Of a stretch of DNA of 63,962 nucleotides, positions 26,573-35,643 are shown piece by piece. Position 1 is the stretch's first letter. Every line of letters starts with the position of its first letter. Below the pieces are notes generated by a model. The model was not told the origin of the DNA. It was given only the letters and a program-made list of their open reading frames with translations, and made no database searches. Both the position numbers and the translations under genes were made by a program. This DNA is from Neptunomonas qingdaonensis (GTDB lineage: Bacteria; Pseudomonadota; Gammaproteobacteria; Pseudomonadales; Balneatricaceae), in NCBI RefSeq assembly GCF_900113275.1, contig NZ_FOOU01000018.1, positions 1 to 63,962 of the forward strand, given 5' to 3'.

Positions 26573-27900
26573 CAGGCTGCTCCTTCTTCCTTAAGTTTGG
26601 TAACTTGTTTCAAATAGGTTTTCAGTGCATTCAGTGAGCCACTGATATTTGGCATCTCAGGTGATATTTTCAGCGCTTTCAGTTCAGTGATGCCGCGCAG
26701 TAAAGCTTGGGTTGTGGCGTCTTTTTCTTCAAAGTAAGTGCTTGTCCAATCTTCAGCTTTAGCAAGACTGCGGTCAAATGCGATCTGATTTTTCTGTAGT
26801 AATGCCAATTGAGCCTGCTCCAGCATCAGATGCAAATTCTGCTGTAAATAGTAGTTCTGCTCTGGTGATAGTAGTGGTTCAATGGGTTCGTCACGGTGCT
26901 GCACAACCACCAGTTTTTCGACTTTATCAACCGCTTTAGCCCAGGATTCTTTTAACCCGCTGCTCCAGGTTTCGCTCATGGTTTCTGGCGTTATTTCTTC
27001 GATCAGAGAGGGTAGCTTGTTTTTGTCTGTCAGTGGGACTAAACGTAAGTTGCTGATCTGTTCAGTCAATGCCGCCAGTTTGAGATAGGAACCTTCAAGA
27101 TCATAAGTCGGTACAGACTCAAGGGCGGCAATATCTGATGCGAGGGTTTTACGCACCGCATAGATGGAAACATCTTCAGTTTCTTTAAGAATTTTGTCAG
27201 CCGATTTCAGCAATGACAAAGCACCGGAAGACGTGTTCTCCATCAGAATACGTTGGTTGGCCAGTCTGAGTAGGTACTCGACCTCTGCTAATAGCCAGTC
27301 TTTGCGTGTGTTAGTCTGTTTGGCTGTCACTTGTTGAATGCTTTCTGTCAGCCGTGTTTGTAACTCTTCAATCCCCTGCTGTTCTTTTGAAGATTGGGAC
27401 TGTAGTAACGTCAGGTTCTGATTAACAGAAGAAACCTGAGAAGTGACCAGTGATTTTGTATCGGTTAGCTGAGAGTTGACATCGGCAACGGCCTTACTGA
27501 CCTCCTGTTTCAGGTTGTCAATGCTAGCGCTGTCGTTTTGCTGGTTCTGTATTGAGTACCAATATTGGTAGCCCGTGCCGCCTAACGCAATAATAGAGAT
27601 TATCAGTGCTAGTTTTCCAGGCCAGGTAGCGCCTTGTTTTTCTTCGGCGGGCGGGGCAGGAGGAGCCGGTTCTTCTTTTGCAGGCTCGGGTGTCAATTCG
27701 GGCGTTTCGCGTTGCTCGTTGACAGCATTACTTTTGCCGATATTTGAGTTTTTTTCGATATTTGATTGATCGATCGTATCTGCACTGCTATCAACAGTCT
27801 TAGCGTTCTTTTGCTTTTCTGTCTCTTGCTCCATCGGGGCGGTTTTCGACTCAATGACTGCGTCTACGGTTGTTTGTGTTTTTTTCTCGGTGTGTTTCAT
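26572..27900 (-). CDS. hemX: HemX family protein (uroporphyrinogen-III operon membrane protein)
   Basis: A 442-residue protein. About 90 polar residues rich in Glu, Pro and Thr precede one membrane helix (LALIISIIALGGTGYQYWY), then a coiled-coil region (KQEVSKAVADVNSQLTDTKS) and the conserved HemX core DWLLAEVEYLLRLANQRILM. Once annotated as a methyltransferase, it lacks an SAM motif and is better seen as a structural partner of HemY. It overlaps hemD by 4 bp. Confidence 0.9.
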   Translation of the reverse strand: MKHTEKKTQTTVDAVIESKTAPMEQETEKQKNAKTVDSSADTIDQSNIEKNSNIGKSNAVNEQRETPELTPEPAKEEPAPPAPPAEEKQGATWPGKLALIISIIALGGTGYQYWYSIQNQQNDSASIDNLKQEVSKAVADVNSQLTDTKSLVTSQVSSVNQNLTLLQSQSSKEQQGIEELQTRLTESIQQVTAKQTNTRKDWLLAEVEYLLRLANQRILMENTSSGALSLLKSADKILKETEDVSIYAVRKTLASDIAALESVPTYDLEGSYLKLAALTEQISNLRLVPLTDKNKLPSLIEEITPETMSETWSSGLKESWAKAVDKVEKLVVVQHRDEPIEPLLSPEQNYYLQQNLHLMLEQAQLALLQKNQIAFDRSLAKAEDWTSTYFEEKDATTQALLRGITELKALKISPEMPNISGSLNALKTYLKQVTKLKEEGAA

Positions 27901-28721
27901 GCGTTGGTTTCCGAGTCGTGAGCTGAATTTAGCGCTGCTACCATGGATAGATCATCCGGTCCTTGCGCAACCTTTATTCGCGTAAATCCTAAGTATCTGG
28001 CCTGATCAGCTATTCGTTCACTGGGCACTACAAGGTTAAGCTGATGTAGTGAATCGCTGCTGAACTGTTTTTGGCCACCTGCTGCAACTGTAACAAAATT
28101 TCTAAGAGCCTCGCCACTGGTAATCAGGATAGATGATAAAGCAGAGTTATAAATAGTACTTTTGATAAGGATATCATCATATTCGGGGCATTTTCGTTCG
28201 TAGAGAGTGGCGTATTCTACGTCTGCGCCGCGCTCCGATAAGGTTTCAGCGAGCGTGTTACGTCCGCTGGACCCTCTGAGAATAAGAATTTTTTTACCTT
28301 TTACATCATGCAGATCGGGTAGCGTCAGCATGGCTTCTGAATTAAAACCACTGGTTGAGTGGCATGCAGGGATATCTTGCTGATTAAGTATGTGGGCTGT
28401 TTTCTGGCCAATGGCATACCACTGGATGCCGTCAGGCACTTGTGGCCAAAACTGATCGATCCAGTCTAATGCGAGATGAGCGGCATTAGGGCTGATGCAG
28501 ACGATGATGGCGTATTGATCCAGATTCATCATCTGATTTCTCAGCAGCGCATAGCCGGGATCTGCTTCCGTTATCGGGCATATTTCAAGTGCCGGCAGAT
28601 GAACGGCTACCGCTCCGCATTCACCCAGCAGGCTGATTTGTTGTGCGGCCTGATGTGCGGGGCGTGTAACGAGAACGCACTGGCCCTGTAAGTTCGGTAG
28701 ATCAGCCTTTGTTGGTTGCAT
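27897..28721 (-). CDS. hemD: Uroporphyrinogen-III synthase
   Basis: Closes and inverts ring D of hydroxymethylbilane to make uroporphyrinogen III. This is a poorly conserved family; the recognisable points are the N-terminal [18 protein letters not shown], the [12 protein letters not shown] segment, and [35 protein letters not shown] in mid-protein, with SGEALRNF near the end. 274 residues is normal. It overlaps hemC by 20 bp and hemX by 4 bp, so the four genes form one operon. Confidence 0.92.
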   Translation of the reverse strand: MQPTKADLPNLQGQCVLVTRPAHQAAQQISLLGECGAVAVHLPALEICPITEADPGYALLRNQMMNLDQYAIIVCISPNAAHLALDWIDQFWPQVPDGIQWYAIGQKTAHILNQQDIPACHSTSGFNSEAMLTLPDLHDVKGKKILILRGSSGRNTLAETLSERGADVEYATLYERKCPEYDDILIKSTIYNSALSSILITSGEALRNFVTVAAGGQKQFSSDSLHQLNLVVPSERIADQARYLGFTRIKVAQGPDDLSMVAALNSAHDSETNA

Positions 28722-29646
28722 AGACTTCGCTCAGAATTTCATCCGCACCGGCCGCTAACAGACGTTCAGCTACCGCTATGCCGATTTGCTCAGCTTGATC
28801 CGGATGTCCGCGCATCTCATCGCGCAGCACCGTCGTGCCATCAGGTCGAGCGACTAAGCCGCGTAGATATACTTCATCTTGGGCTTCGTTAAGGATTGCG
28901 TGACAGGCTATGGGGACCTGGCAGCCGCCTTCAAGGCGTTTGTTCAACGCGCGCTCAGCCAGAACGCACCATGCCGTTGCCTGGTGGTGCAATGGGGCAA
29001 GCAAGGCAATCGTTTCCGCATCATCGAGACGACACTCTATACCTACGGCGCCTTGTCCGCCCGCGGGTAGGCAGATGTCGTCGGGTAACTCGCTACGGAT
29101 ACGCTCTGGCAACCCGAGGCGGATCAGGCCCGCAGTTGCCAGAATAATGGCATCATATTGGCCATCATCCAGTTTGCTAAGACGCGTTTGTACATTGCCG
29201 CGCAGGTCCTGAATTTCAAGATCCGGGCGTTGTTCTTTCAGTAGGGATTGGCGTCGTAGAGATGAGGTTCCCACGATGGCCCCTTGCGGAAGATCAGAAA
29301 GGGAGTTGAATTTGTTAGAAACAAACGCATCGGTTGGCTTTTCGCGAGGGCAGATAACCGCCAGCCCAAGCCCCTGAGGAAACTCCATCGGTACGTCTTT
29401 CATGGAGTGGACCGCGATATCGGCACGGTTTTCCAGCATGGCGACTTCAAGTTCTTTAACAAAGAGTCCTTTCCCACCTACTTTTGCCAGAGGTGTGTCG
29501 AGAATTTTGTCGCCACGTGTTGTCATGCCCAACAGTTCTACCTGAATGCCCGGGTGGTGTTTCTCTAACTCAGCTTTTACGTATTCAGCTTGCCAAAGTG
29601 CGAGGAGGCTTTTTCGGGTCGCGATGCGCACAACTTTTTTATGCAT
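28702..29646 (-). CDS. hemC: Hydroxymethylbilane synthase (porphobilinogen deaminase)
   Basis: Polymerises four porphobilinogens into hydroxymethylbilane. The dipyrromethane cofactor Cys lies in [13 protein letters not shown]. The N-terminal [16 protein letters not shown] and [12 protein letters not shown] with its substrate-binding arginines are intact. The ATG at 29644-29646 has AGGA upstream and gives 314 residues; an upstream in-frame start would add nine. It is the first gene of hemCDXY and divergent from argH, as in Pseudomonas. Confidence 0.96.
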   Translation of the reverse strand: MHKKVVRIATRKSLLALWQAEYVKAELEKHHPGIQVELLGMTTRGDKILDTPLAKVGGKGLFVKELEVAMLENRADIAVHSMKDVPMEFPQGLGLAVICPREKPTDAFVSNKFNSLSDLPQGAIVGTSSLRRQSLLKEQRPDLEIQDLRGNVQTRLSKLDDGQYDAIILATAGLIRLGLPERIRSELPDDICLPAGGQGAVGIECRLDDAETIALLAPLHHQATAWCVLAERALNKRLEGGCQVPIACHAILNEAQDEVYLRGLVARPDGTTVLRDEMRGHPDQAEQIGIAVAERLLAAGADEILSEVYATNKG

Positions 29647-29766
29647 AGTCCTGTCCTGAGGTGAAAACGACAATGGGCCTTATTCAGGCGAATGCAGCGA
29701 TTGTAACAGATCATTTAGATTCTGGGTCTTGCATATATCAACAGAACACGCATCGGGAGTCAAAAC

Positions 29767-29775
29767 TGCTATAAT
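29767..29775 (+). promoter_or_regulatory. Extended -10 promoter element of argH
   Basis: TGCTATAAT ends 56 bp before the argH ATG. The TATAAT matches the sigma-70 -10 consensus fully and has the TGN extension; no good -35 is seen, as is common for extended -10 promoters. Confidence 0.55.
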
Positions 29776-29831
29776 CCCCCGCAAATTATGACCAGAACGG
29801 TCTGTAAAGTTTCAATAGTGAGGTCCTGAAT

Positions 29832-31226
29832 ATGAGCAGCAAAACCAACCAGCAGTGGGGTGGTCGTTTCAATGAGCCAACGGATGCGTTTGTCGCGCGT
29901 TTCACAGCGTCAGTTGAGTTTGATCAACGTATGTATCGACAGGACATTCAAGGTTCGGTTGCTCATGCCACCATGTTGACCGAAGCCGGTGTATTGACGG
30001 TTGCAGAGCGTGACATGATTATTCAGGGCCTGGCAGACATCCGGGCTGATATTGAAGCAGGTCGTTTTGAGTGGTCTATCGCTTTGGAAGATGTTCATAT
30101 GAACATCGAAGCAGCGCTGACTGAAAAAATCGGCATTACCGGTAAAAAATTACATACCGGACGCTCTCGTAATGACCAGGTGGCCACTGATATTCGTTTG
30201 TATCTGCGTGATGAAATTGACCTGATTCTGCTTGAGATTACTCGTTTGCAGCAAGGATTGCTGGGCTTGGCGGAGCAGGAAGCCGATACCATCATGCCAG
30301 GTTTTACCCATTTGCAAACAGCGCAGCCGGTAACGTTTGGCCATCATTTAATGGCGTGGTTCGAAATGCTTAGTCGTGATTATGATCGTTTTCTCGATAC
30401 CCGAAAACGCGTCAATATTATGCCTCTGGGTGCTGCCGCCCTGGCAGGTACCACCTATCCGATTCAGCGTGATATTACCTGTAAATTACTGGGCTTTGAT
30501 ACGCCGGCTGAAAACTCGTTGGATGCTGTATCTGATCGTGATTTTGCTATTGAATTTTGTGCAGCGTCGAGCATTTTATTAATGCATATGACACGTATGT
30601 CTGAGGAGTTGGTGCTGTGGACTTCAGCGCAGTTTAATTTTATTAATCTGCCAGACCGTTTCTGCACCGGTTCCTCTATTATGCCGCAGAAGAAAAATCC
30701 GGATGTGCCTGAGCTGGTGCGAGGTAAAAGCGGACGAGTTTATGGGCACCTGTTCAGCCTGCTTACTTTGATGAAGTCTCAGCCGTTGGCTTACAACAAG
30801 GATAATCAGGAAGACAAAGAGCCATTGTTCGATACCATCGATACCGTGAAAGGTTGCCTGCGTGCTTATGCCGATATGGTACCAGCATTAGAGTCACGCA
30901 AAGAGTATATGCGTGAAGCCGCGTTACGTGGTTTTTCTACGGCAACAGACCTGGCTGATTACTTGGTTAGAAAAGGCATGCCTTTCCGTGATGCCCATGA
31001 AGTGGTCGGCAAGTCAGTTGCCTATGGTATTGAAACCGGCAAAGACCTGGGTGAGATGTCATTGGCAGAGCTGCAGAAATTCTCAGATACCATTGGCGAT
31101 GATATTTTTGACGTACTAACGCTGGAAGGCTCGGTTGCAGCGCGTAACCATATTGGTGGCACTGCGCCTGATCAGGTAAGAGCCGCTGTTAAACGTGGTC
31201 AGGAAAAACTGACGCAGAGAGGGTAG
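29832..31226 (+). CDS. argH: Argininosuccinate lyase
   Basis: Splits argininosuccinate to arginine and fumarate in the last step of arginine synthesis. The superfamily signature [15 protein letters not shown] is present near residue 280. The N-terminal [20 protein letters not shown] and the substrate loops [13 protein letters not shown] and [13 protein letters not shown] are intact. 464 residues is the family length. GAGGTC precedes the ATG. Confidence 0.97.
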   Translation: MSSKTNQQWGGRFNEPTDAFVARFTASVEFDQRMYRQDIQGSVAHATMLTEAGVLTVAERDMIIQGLADIRADIEAGRFEWSIALEDVHMNIEAALTEKIGITGKKLHTGRSRNDQVATDIRLYLRDEIDLILLEITRLQQGLLGLAEQEADTIMPGFTHLQTAQPVTFGHHLMAWFEMLSRDYDRFLDTRKRVNIMPLGAAALAGTTYPIQRDITCKLLGFDTPAENSLDAVSDRDFAIEFCAASSILLMHMTRMSEELVLWTSAQFNFINLPDRFCTGSSIMPQKKNPDVPELVRGKSGRVYGHLFSLLTLMKSQPLAYNKDNQEDKEPLFDTIDTVKGCLRAYADMVPALESRKEYMREAALRGFSTATDLADYLVRKGMPFRDAHEVVGKSVAYGIETGKDLGEMSLAELQKFSDTIGDDIFDVLTLEGSVAARNHIGGTAPDQVRAAVKRGQEKLTQRG

Positions 31227-31255
31227 TCGCTTCCTTTAGCGACAACCGGGTGGTT

Positions 31256-31283
31256 ATAAGCAGATAGTCATAAGCGGATAGTT
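31256..31283. repeat. Tandem 14-bp repeat after argH
   Basis: ATAAGCRGATAGTY occurs twice back to back (31256-31269, 31270-31283), 12 of 14 positions identical. Same unit length as the repeats after rpiA and before fau. Confidence 0.75.
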
Positions 31284-31323
31284 GTCGCGGAGCAGGTGTT
31301 GCTTTTCTCTTCGCTACTTGTGT

Positions 31324-31384
31324 AAAGCCTGAATTCACGTTGCCAGCATTTTGTTATGCTAACAATTCCGGATTCAGGCTTTAT
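31324..31384 (+). terminator. Terminator-like hairpin downstream of argH
   Basis: AAAGCCTGAAT (31324-31334) pairs with ATTCAGGCTTT (31372-31382); an inner pairing of GCCAGCAT with ATGCTAAC is possible. A short T tract follows. It is about 100 bp from the argH stop. Confidence 0.65.
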
Positions 31385-31550
31385 TGTATGGATCGTGACA
31401 ATGTTGCAATCGCGCTTATAGGTTTTTGAACGGGTCGCGGCGCTGGCAGTAGGCGGTGTTAGTCGCCTGGCTTTATGCCAATGGCTGTTGTTCTGCTCCC
31501 TGTCCTTCAATGATACGGGAAGATGAATTTAGCGCTTTTACTGCAGGCTT

Positions 31551-32063
31551 CTAATTTAGAGTAATGTCGACCATCAGGTCACTGGCAATGGCTTCAATTG
31601 CGCTTTGTAAGTCATCAAGGTCTATGTTATCCGGCGCTAGCAAGTGAGCTTCGGCTTTAAAGAGTAATTCGGCTGACATCGAGCCAGAAACCAGTTCTGT
31701 CGTCAGGTTTTCGACGTTAATATGGCGTTTGGCCAAGGCTTGAGATATTTCGCGCACTATGCCTGGTTTGTCGTGGCCAATCAGTTCGAGTGTAAAGGCC
31801 TGCAGGGTGCTCGGGCGCTCTTGTTCATCGGCCGTCTCGGCAATGATTTTGAGTCCGGACTTTTGCAGTGCCTGTAAAGCGTCTGTTAAATCGGATGCTT
31901 TTTCCTCCGGTACGCTGATAACCAGGATCCCGGCAAACTTGCCACCCAAACGCGACAGAGCAGATTCCAGCCAGTTACCATCATGTTCTGCAATGGTGTT
32001 AGACAAGTGTTCTACGAGTCCGGGTTTGTCTGGTCCGATGATGGTTAAAATTAGCGATGTCAT
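31551..32063 (-). CDS. gcvR: GcvR-like two-ACT-domain protein
   Basis: A 170-residue protein made of two ACT domains: residues 1-80 (LILTIIGPDKPGLVEHLSNTI) and 92-170 (LELIGHDKPGIVREISQALAK). This is the layout of GcvR, which restrains the glycine-cleavage activator GcvA in enterics. Here it stands alone, divergent from an AEC transporter gene, and gcvTH lie 8 kb away. Whether it acts on GcvA cannot be judged, and the symbol is by family only. Confidence 0.8.
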   Translation of the reverse strand: MTSLILTIIGPDKPGLVEHLSNTIAEHDGNWLESALSRLGGKFAGILVISVPEEKASDLTDALQALQKSGLKIIAETADEQERPSTLQAFTLELIGHDKPGIVREISQALAKRHINVENLTTELVSGSMSAELLFKAEAHLLAPDNIDLDDLQSAIEAIASDLMVDITLN

Positions 32064-32140
32064 ATAGTGAGTTCCTTCTTATAAGGTATTATCGAGAAGC
32101 TACGACTAAAAATAATGAAAGTAAAGGGTAGTAGACAAAT

Positions 32141-33052
32141 ATGCTCTCAGTACTCAGTGCATTATGGCCTGTGTTTGCGCTCGTTCTTCTGGGTTTTGCT
32201 GGTCGTAAGATGGCGTTTCCAGGAGATGGGTTTTGGCAGCCAGCAGAAAAACTAACTTACTTCGTGTTATTTCCGGTGTTGCTGGTTAATAAACTGGGTT
32301 CATCCGATATGACAGGGGTTTCGGTTTTTAAAATAGCCATTGCTGTTGGTATGTTATTGTTGATCGGTACGCTGTCGTGCTTTTTGTTACGCCATTGGCT
32401 GGTATTTTCCGCTGCAGGCTTTACCTCGTTTTATCAGGGCTCAGTCCGGTTTAATACGTATGTCGCTTTGGCCGCTGCTGCCGCACTCTTTGGAGGGCAG
32501 GCTGTTGCGATATCGGCGGTTATTATCGCGATTATGATTCCGCTGATAAATCTGCTGTGCGTTATTGTTTTTTCTACTCAGTTATCCCGTTCACAAGGTG
32601 TTCGGGCGCTGTTATCCACTTTGCTGAAAAATCCGTTAATCCTCAGTTGTCTGTTAGGCATCGCTTTAAATATTAGCGGCTTAGGTGTGCCTCAGATGGT
32701 TTCCTCTGTTGCCGGGCTGTTGGGGAGCATGGCATTACCTTTGGGATTATTAGCCGTAGGGGCAGGCCTGAATGTTCACGCTTTAAGGGCAGTTCAGTCT
32801 GCTGTATGGGTTTCTTCGTTGATCAAGTTGCTGATATTTCCATTTATTATGTATGTTATCTGCACCGTGATGGAACTTTCTCCATTGATGACAGGTCTGT
32901 TGTTGGTCTTCTCGGCTGTGCCAACGGCTCCGTCAGCTTATATTCTGGCAAGGCAGTTGGGAGGAGATGCCGAGATGATGGCGGCCATCATCACCGGGCA
33001 GGTATTACTATCAATGATCACGTTACCTTTTATGCTCGGCATACTCATTTAA
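32141..33052 (+). CDS. AEC (auxin efflux carrier) family transporter
   Basis: A 303-residue inner-membrane permease of the AEC family with about ten hydrophobic helices. The segments FAGRKMAFPG, LTYFVLFPVLLVNKLG, the central VRFNTYVALAAAAALFG, and the C-terminal SAVPTAPSAYILARQLGGD are family features. Bacterial members move malate, malonate or other organic anions; the substrate is not readable here. GGGTAG serves as RBS. Confidence 0.88.
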   Translation: MLSVLSALWPVFALVLLGFAGRKMAFPGDGFWQPAEKLTYFVLFPVLLVNKLGSSDMTGVSVFKIAIAVGMLLLIGTLSCFLLRHWLVFSAAGFTSFYQGSVRFNTYVALAAAAALFGGQAVAISAVIIAIMIPLINLLCVIVFSTQLSRSQGVRALLSTLLKNPLILSCLLGIALNISGLGVPQMVSSVAGLLGSMALPLGLLAVGAGLNVHALRAVQSAVWVSSLIKLLIFPFIMYVICTVMELSPLMTGLLLVFSAVPTAPSAYILARQLGGDAEMMAAIITGQVLLSMITLPFMLGILI

Positions 33053-33158
33053 TATGATGATAACGTTAAAAAGTTGCCAAATTCCGTAAAAATCCGATAA
33101 TTCAGGCAAATAATTGAGTATTTTTTGAGTTTTTCCGGAACATATGTGTATTTGTCGC

Positions 33159-33164
33159 TATAAT
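33159..33164 (+). promoter_or_regulatory. -10 element upstream of the 44-aa membrane ORF
   Basis: A perfect TATAAT about 105 bp before the ATG of the small gene. No clear -35 at the right distance. It is the best promoter candidate in the 216-bp gap after the AEC gene. Confidence 0.4.
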
Positions 33165-33268
33165 ACTAATTAAGCATTTGGTTATTTATGCATCTAAGGA
33201 ATAGTGTGCGTTGTATTTGCCGAACCTATGAAATTAAACGCAATTATAAACAGAAGATACAGTGAGAT

Positions 33269-33403
33269 ATGAAGAAAGGTCCTGATTTAGTCATGGTTAT
33301 TGTTACTGCTTTTGTTGTTGGTTCAGTTCTGACGGGTATGTTTTCTCATACTGATTTTCAGTTCGCATCGATGGTGGAGCAGGTTTTTAGTCGCCAGGGT
33401 TGA
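33269..33403 (+). CDS. Small single-pass membrane protein, 44 aa
   Basis: Not recognised with confidence. The 44-residue peptide starts MKKGPDLVMVIVTAFVVGSV and continues LTGMFSHTDFQFASMVEQVF. Two lysines precede a membrane segment of about 17 hydrophobic residues, followed by a short soluble tail. GTGAG lies just before the ATG and a TATAAT lies 105 bp upstream. The MKKGPD start followed by a hydrophobic stretch looks like a conserved small inner-membrane protein and not a chance ORF. It lies between the AEC gene and convergent fau. Confidence 0.6.
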   Translation: MKKGPDLVMVIVTAFVVGSVLTGMFSHTDFQFASMVEQVFSRQG

Positions 33404-33441
33404 TCTGTTTTGCTCAACCCTGTCTCAGGCTTGGGCATTAC

Positions 33442-33471
33442 AGTTTGCATAGACATCATAGTTTGCATAGA
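33442..33471. repeat. Duplicated 12-mer between the 44-aa ORF and fau
   Basis: AGTTTGCATAGA occurs at 33442-33453 and 33460-33471, an 18-bp period, in the short gap downstream of both convergent genes. Confidence 0.75.
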
Positions 33472-33476
33472 GAAGG

Positions 33477-34055
33477 TTAATAACACCTGGCATCAGTGAT
33501 AATACAGGAAAGCGGCACATCCCAGCTTTCTATCGGTAGTTCTTTTACTTTTTGAAGATCATGCGCGAGCCCGATTAATCGTGGCCGCTGTGCATTGTAT
33601 TGTCTGATAAAGCTAAACGTCCTGTCATAATAGCCTCCTCCCATGCCGAGTCTTCCTCCTTGCTCATCAAATGCGACCAATGGCAATAGCACAACATCCA
33701 GCATTTTTGCCGGTCGAATGAAGCGGTAAGGTGATTTAGGCTCCAGAATACCGTAAATATTACGAGTCATCGGGGTTCGGCGGGTGTATCGGACAAACCA
33801 TAGTCGGTTATGTGACAGCGGATGAAGTACCGGCAAGTAGACATTTTTTTTCATTTTCCAGCACCACTGCACGATGGGCGTCGGATCGAGCTCTCCATCA
33901 TTAGGCAGATAAATCGCCAGATGTTTGGATTTATGAATACCAGGGAGCTTTTTAATGACTGTCAGAAGCTTGTGAGCAGCAGTCGCTTGTTGCTGCAGGG
34001 ATAAAGCGCGTCGCTTTTGACGCATAGATTGCCGAAGTGTACTGCGAGCGTCCAT
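33477..34055 (-). CDS. fau: 5-formyltetrahydrofolate cyclo-ligase
   Basis: Converts 5-formyl-THF to 5,10-methenyl-THF with ATP. The 192-residue chain shows the N-terminal RQSMRQKRRALS, the substrate segment AIYLPNDGELDPTPIV, and the C-terminal GGRLGMGGGYYDRTF phosphate-binding loop. It lies directly downstream of 6S RNA on the same strand. In E. coli the ygfA/fau gene is cotranscribed with ssrS, so the same arrangement is expected here. Confidence 0.94.
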   Translation of the reverse strand: MDARSTLRQSMRQKRRALSLQQQATAAHKLLTVIKKLPGIHKSKHLAIYLPNDGELDPTPIVQWCWKMKKNVYLPVLHPLSHNRLWFVRYTRRTPMTRNIYGILEPKSPYRFIRPAKMLDVVLLPLVAFDEQGGRLGMGGGYYDRTFSFIRQYNAQRPRLIGLAHDLQKVKELPIESWDVPLSCIITDARCY

Positions 34056-34063
34056 GTAAGCGA

Positions 34064-34102
34064 TTAAGACTCCTTATTTAAGGCTCCTAATTATGAGACT
34101 CC
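34064..34102. repeat. 14-bp periodic repeat between 6S RNA and fau
   Basis: TTAAGACTCCTTAT (34064-34077) and TTAAGGCTCCTAAT (34078-34091) are adjacent, followed by a third, diverged copy running into the 6S 3' end (TATGAGACTCC, 34092-34102). The third copy is part of the 6S terminal stem, so the repeat may have arisen from it. Confidence 0.65.
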
Positions 34103-34273
34103 CCAAGATGCCGTTACTGGTTGTGGCCCTGAACCCGAAGGTTCAAGGAGGAGATCTCCGAAGTGTATAAGGCTTTCCGAAGACGGACATGCACACAACA
34201 CTTGCTAGAAAAATCCATACTGGTAATTATCGGCTCGAGGGACGTAACCAATTGACGAACACCTCAGGGAGCC
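34095..34273 (-). ncRNA. ssrS: 6S RNA
   Basis: On the reverse strand the 5' arm GGCTCCCTGAGGTGTTCGTC, the GTCCCTCGAGCCGATA segment, and the 3' part CCTTGAACCTTCGGGTTCAGG then CGGCATCTTGGGGAG match the conserved parts of E. coli 6S RNA in order. The 5' and 3' ends pair to close the long hairpin. 6S RNA mimics an open promoter and binds sigma-70 RNA polymerase in stationary phase. Synteny zapA-ssrS-fau is the classical one. Ends are approximate: the 5' end is set about 6 nt past a TATAAT, and the 3' end at the terminal stem. Confidence 0.93.
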
Positions 34274-34278
34274 AGATC

Positions 34279-34306
34279 ATTATAACGCGTTTGGCGCTAA
34301 AGTCAG
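34279..34306 (-). promoter_or_regulatory. Sigma-70 promoter of 6S RNA
   Basis: On the reverse strand CTGACT (34301-34306) is followed after 16 bp by a perfect TATAAT (34279-34284), placing the start of transcription about 34273, where the 6S 5' arm begins. Confidence 0.75.
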
Positions 34307-34380
34307 CTCTTGTATTTTATTTAAAACATGCTAAGAGCGTTCGTTAACTAATTGAAATATATTAATTTAATCTAATATTT

Positions 34381-34695
34381 CTATTCGTTAAGGCCTGTTT
34401 TTTCAGTGATTGCTAACGAGCTATCAATTTTTTTGTTGAGTTTTTGAATGCGCTCGTCAAACTTTCCCTGATGTTCGGCCTTGCTCTTAAGCAGTTCGTG
34501 AGACAGGTTCAATGCGGTCATTACGGCGACGCGCTCCAGCCCTAAGACTTTGCCGGCATCACGTATCTCGCGCATTTTTTTGTCAAGATACTCAGCTGAA
34601 GTAAAAAGTTCATTCTCGGCTCCTTCGGGGCAGCCGACCAGATATTCTTTATCCATTATTCTAATGGCGACTTTGTGGCCTGGATCATTACTCAT
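34381..34695 (-). CDS. zapA: Cell division protein ZapA
   Basis: A 104-residue protein that bundles FtsZ filaments at midcell. The N-terminal VAIRIMDKEYLVGCPEGAE and the helix with DKKMREIRDAGKVLGLERVAVM are typical; the C-terminal half forms the dimeric coiled coil. Its start overlaps the stop of the upstream ZapB-like gene, and 6S RNA begins about 110 bp downstream. Confidence 0.94.
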   Translation of the reverse strand: MSNDPGHKVAIRIMDKEYLVGCPEGAENELFTSAEYLDKKMREIRDAGKVLGLERVAVMTALNLSHELLKSKAEHQGKFDERIQKLNKKIDSSLAITEKTGLNE

Positions 34696-34901
34696 GAGCT
34701 TTGCTCCAGTGTTTTCATGCGCTGAATCATTTTTTCAACCTGTACACGTGTTTGATCATTTACCTGGAGAAGGCGCGCTTTTTCTTGCCGGGCCTGTAGT
34801 CCGGTTGCCAGTAGGTGCTGGTTTTCCAGCTCGAGCTGTGTGCAACGGGCGAGTAGTTGGTCAATTTTTTGTTCAAGTGCGATAAAGTATTGGTTTGTCA
34901 T
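34692..34901 (-). CDS. ZapB-like coiled-coil protein (TIGR02449 family)
   Basis: A 69-residue, almost fully helical coiled-coil protein: MTNQYFIALEQKIDQLLARC, then heptads rich in Leu, Gln and Glu. It matches the TIGR02449 family found next to zapA in Pseudomonas and relatives. The ATG at 34899-34901 has GGA 9 nt upstream; an ATG five codons earlier is possible. It overlaps zapA by 4 bp. A role in Z-ring assembly with ZapA is inferred from coupling and shape. Confidence 0.85.
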   Translation of the reverse strand: MTNQYFIALEQKIDQLLARCTQLELENQHLLATGLQARQEKARLLQVNDQTRVQVEKMIQRMKTLEQSS

Positions 34902-35055
34902 TCGGGAATCCAACATAAAGTCTAGAGTGGACTATAAACAGGCTGCACTAGAGGGTCAATCGGGTCTGCATAGCTCTGTATAGATTACAATGCTAGGATA
35001 TTCAAATATATTGAATTGTGTGTCTGTAAAAACGTTAAAAAGAGAAGAGTAAACA

Positions 35056-35643
35056 ATGCTGGAAGTGAATGAAGAGTTGATAGGTTTTGATGCGATTGCG
35101 AATCTGCTCGTAACAGAAAATGTTTTTATTGTTTCTCCCTCTGAGTTACATGGTTTATTAGCGGGGCAGCTGGCATCCGGTGCGAGGATGACACCCGATA
35201 TCTGGTTGAGCACAGTGTCTGAATTGCTTGAAATTGACAGTTTAACTCAGGAAGGCAGCAAGGTCGGGCTTATCGGACTTTATCAGCAAACGCTAGGGCA
35301 ACTGGAAAGCTTTGGTCTTGAGCTGGCGATGTTGCTACCAGAGGACGACGCAACGTTAGAACAGCGTGTCGAATCATTAGGGCGCTGGTGCCAGGGCTTT
35401 ATGACGGGATTTGGTTATCAGGGCAAGCAAACTGACCGGTCATTGTCTGATGAGGCGAAAGATGTACTACGTGATTTATCAGAAATTTCGCAAGTCGCGA
35501 ATGAAGTGGACGACGGTGAAGACAGTGAAGCCGATTTCATGCAGCTGGAAGAGTATGTTCGTATGGCGGTATTGATGTTGTTTGCCGAATGCAATCAGTC
35601 GAGTGAAACCGTCAGCGCTGCTGATGCTCCCAAAATGCACTAA
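35056..35643 (+). CDS. ygfB: UPF0149 family protein YgfB
   Basis: A 195-residue YgfB/YecA-type protein: N-terminal SPSELHGLLAGQLASGAR, mid-protein RVESLGRWCQGFMTGFGYQG, and an acidic C-terminal part (DDGEDSEADFMQLEEYVRMAVLML). In Pseudomonas YgfB dampens expression of some resistance genes; no target is evident here. It overlaps pepP by one base (TAATG), and the order ygfB-pepP-ubiH-ubiI is as in E. coli. Confidence 0.92.
   Translation: MLEVNEELIGFDAIANLLVTENVFIVSPSELHGLLAGQLASGARMTPDIWLSTVSELLEIDSLTQEGSKVGLIGLYQQTLGQLESFGLELAMLLPEDDATLEQRVESLGRWCQGFMTGFGYQGKQTDRSLSDEAKDVLRDLSEISQVANEVDDGEDSEADFMQLEEYVRMAVLMLFAECNQSSETVSAADAPKMH

Larger units (their letters stand above)
31227..31550. other. 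324-bp intergenic region after argH
   Basis: Between the convergent argH and gcvR-like genes lie a small GTCGC/GCGAC hairpin right after argH, a tandem 14-bp repeat (31256-31283) and the long hairpin at 31324-31384. I see no ORF with a convincing RBS in the remainder. Confidence 0.5.
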
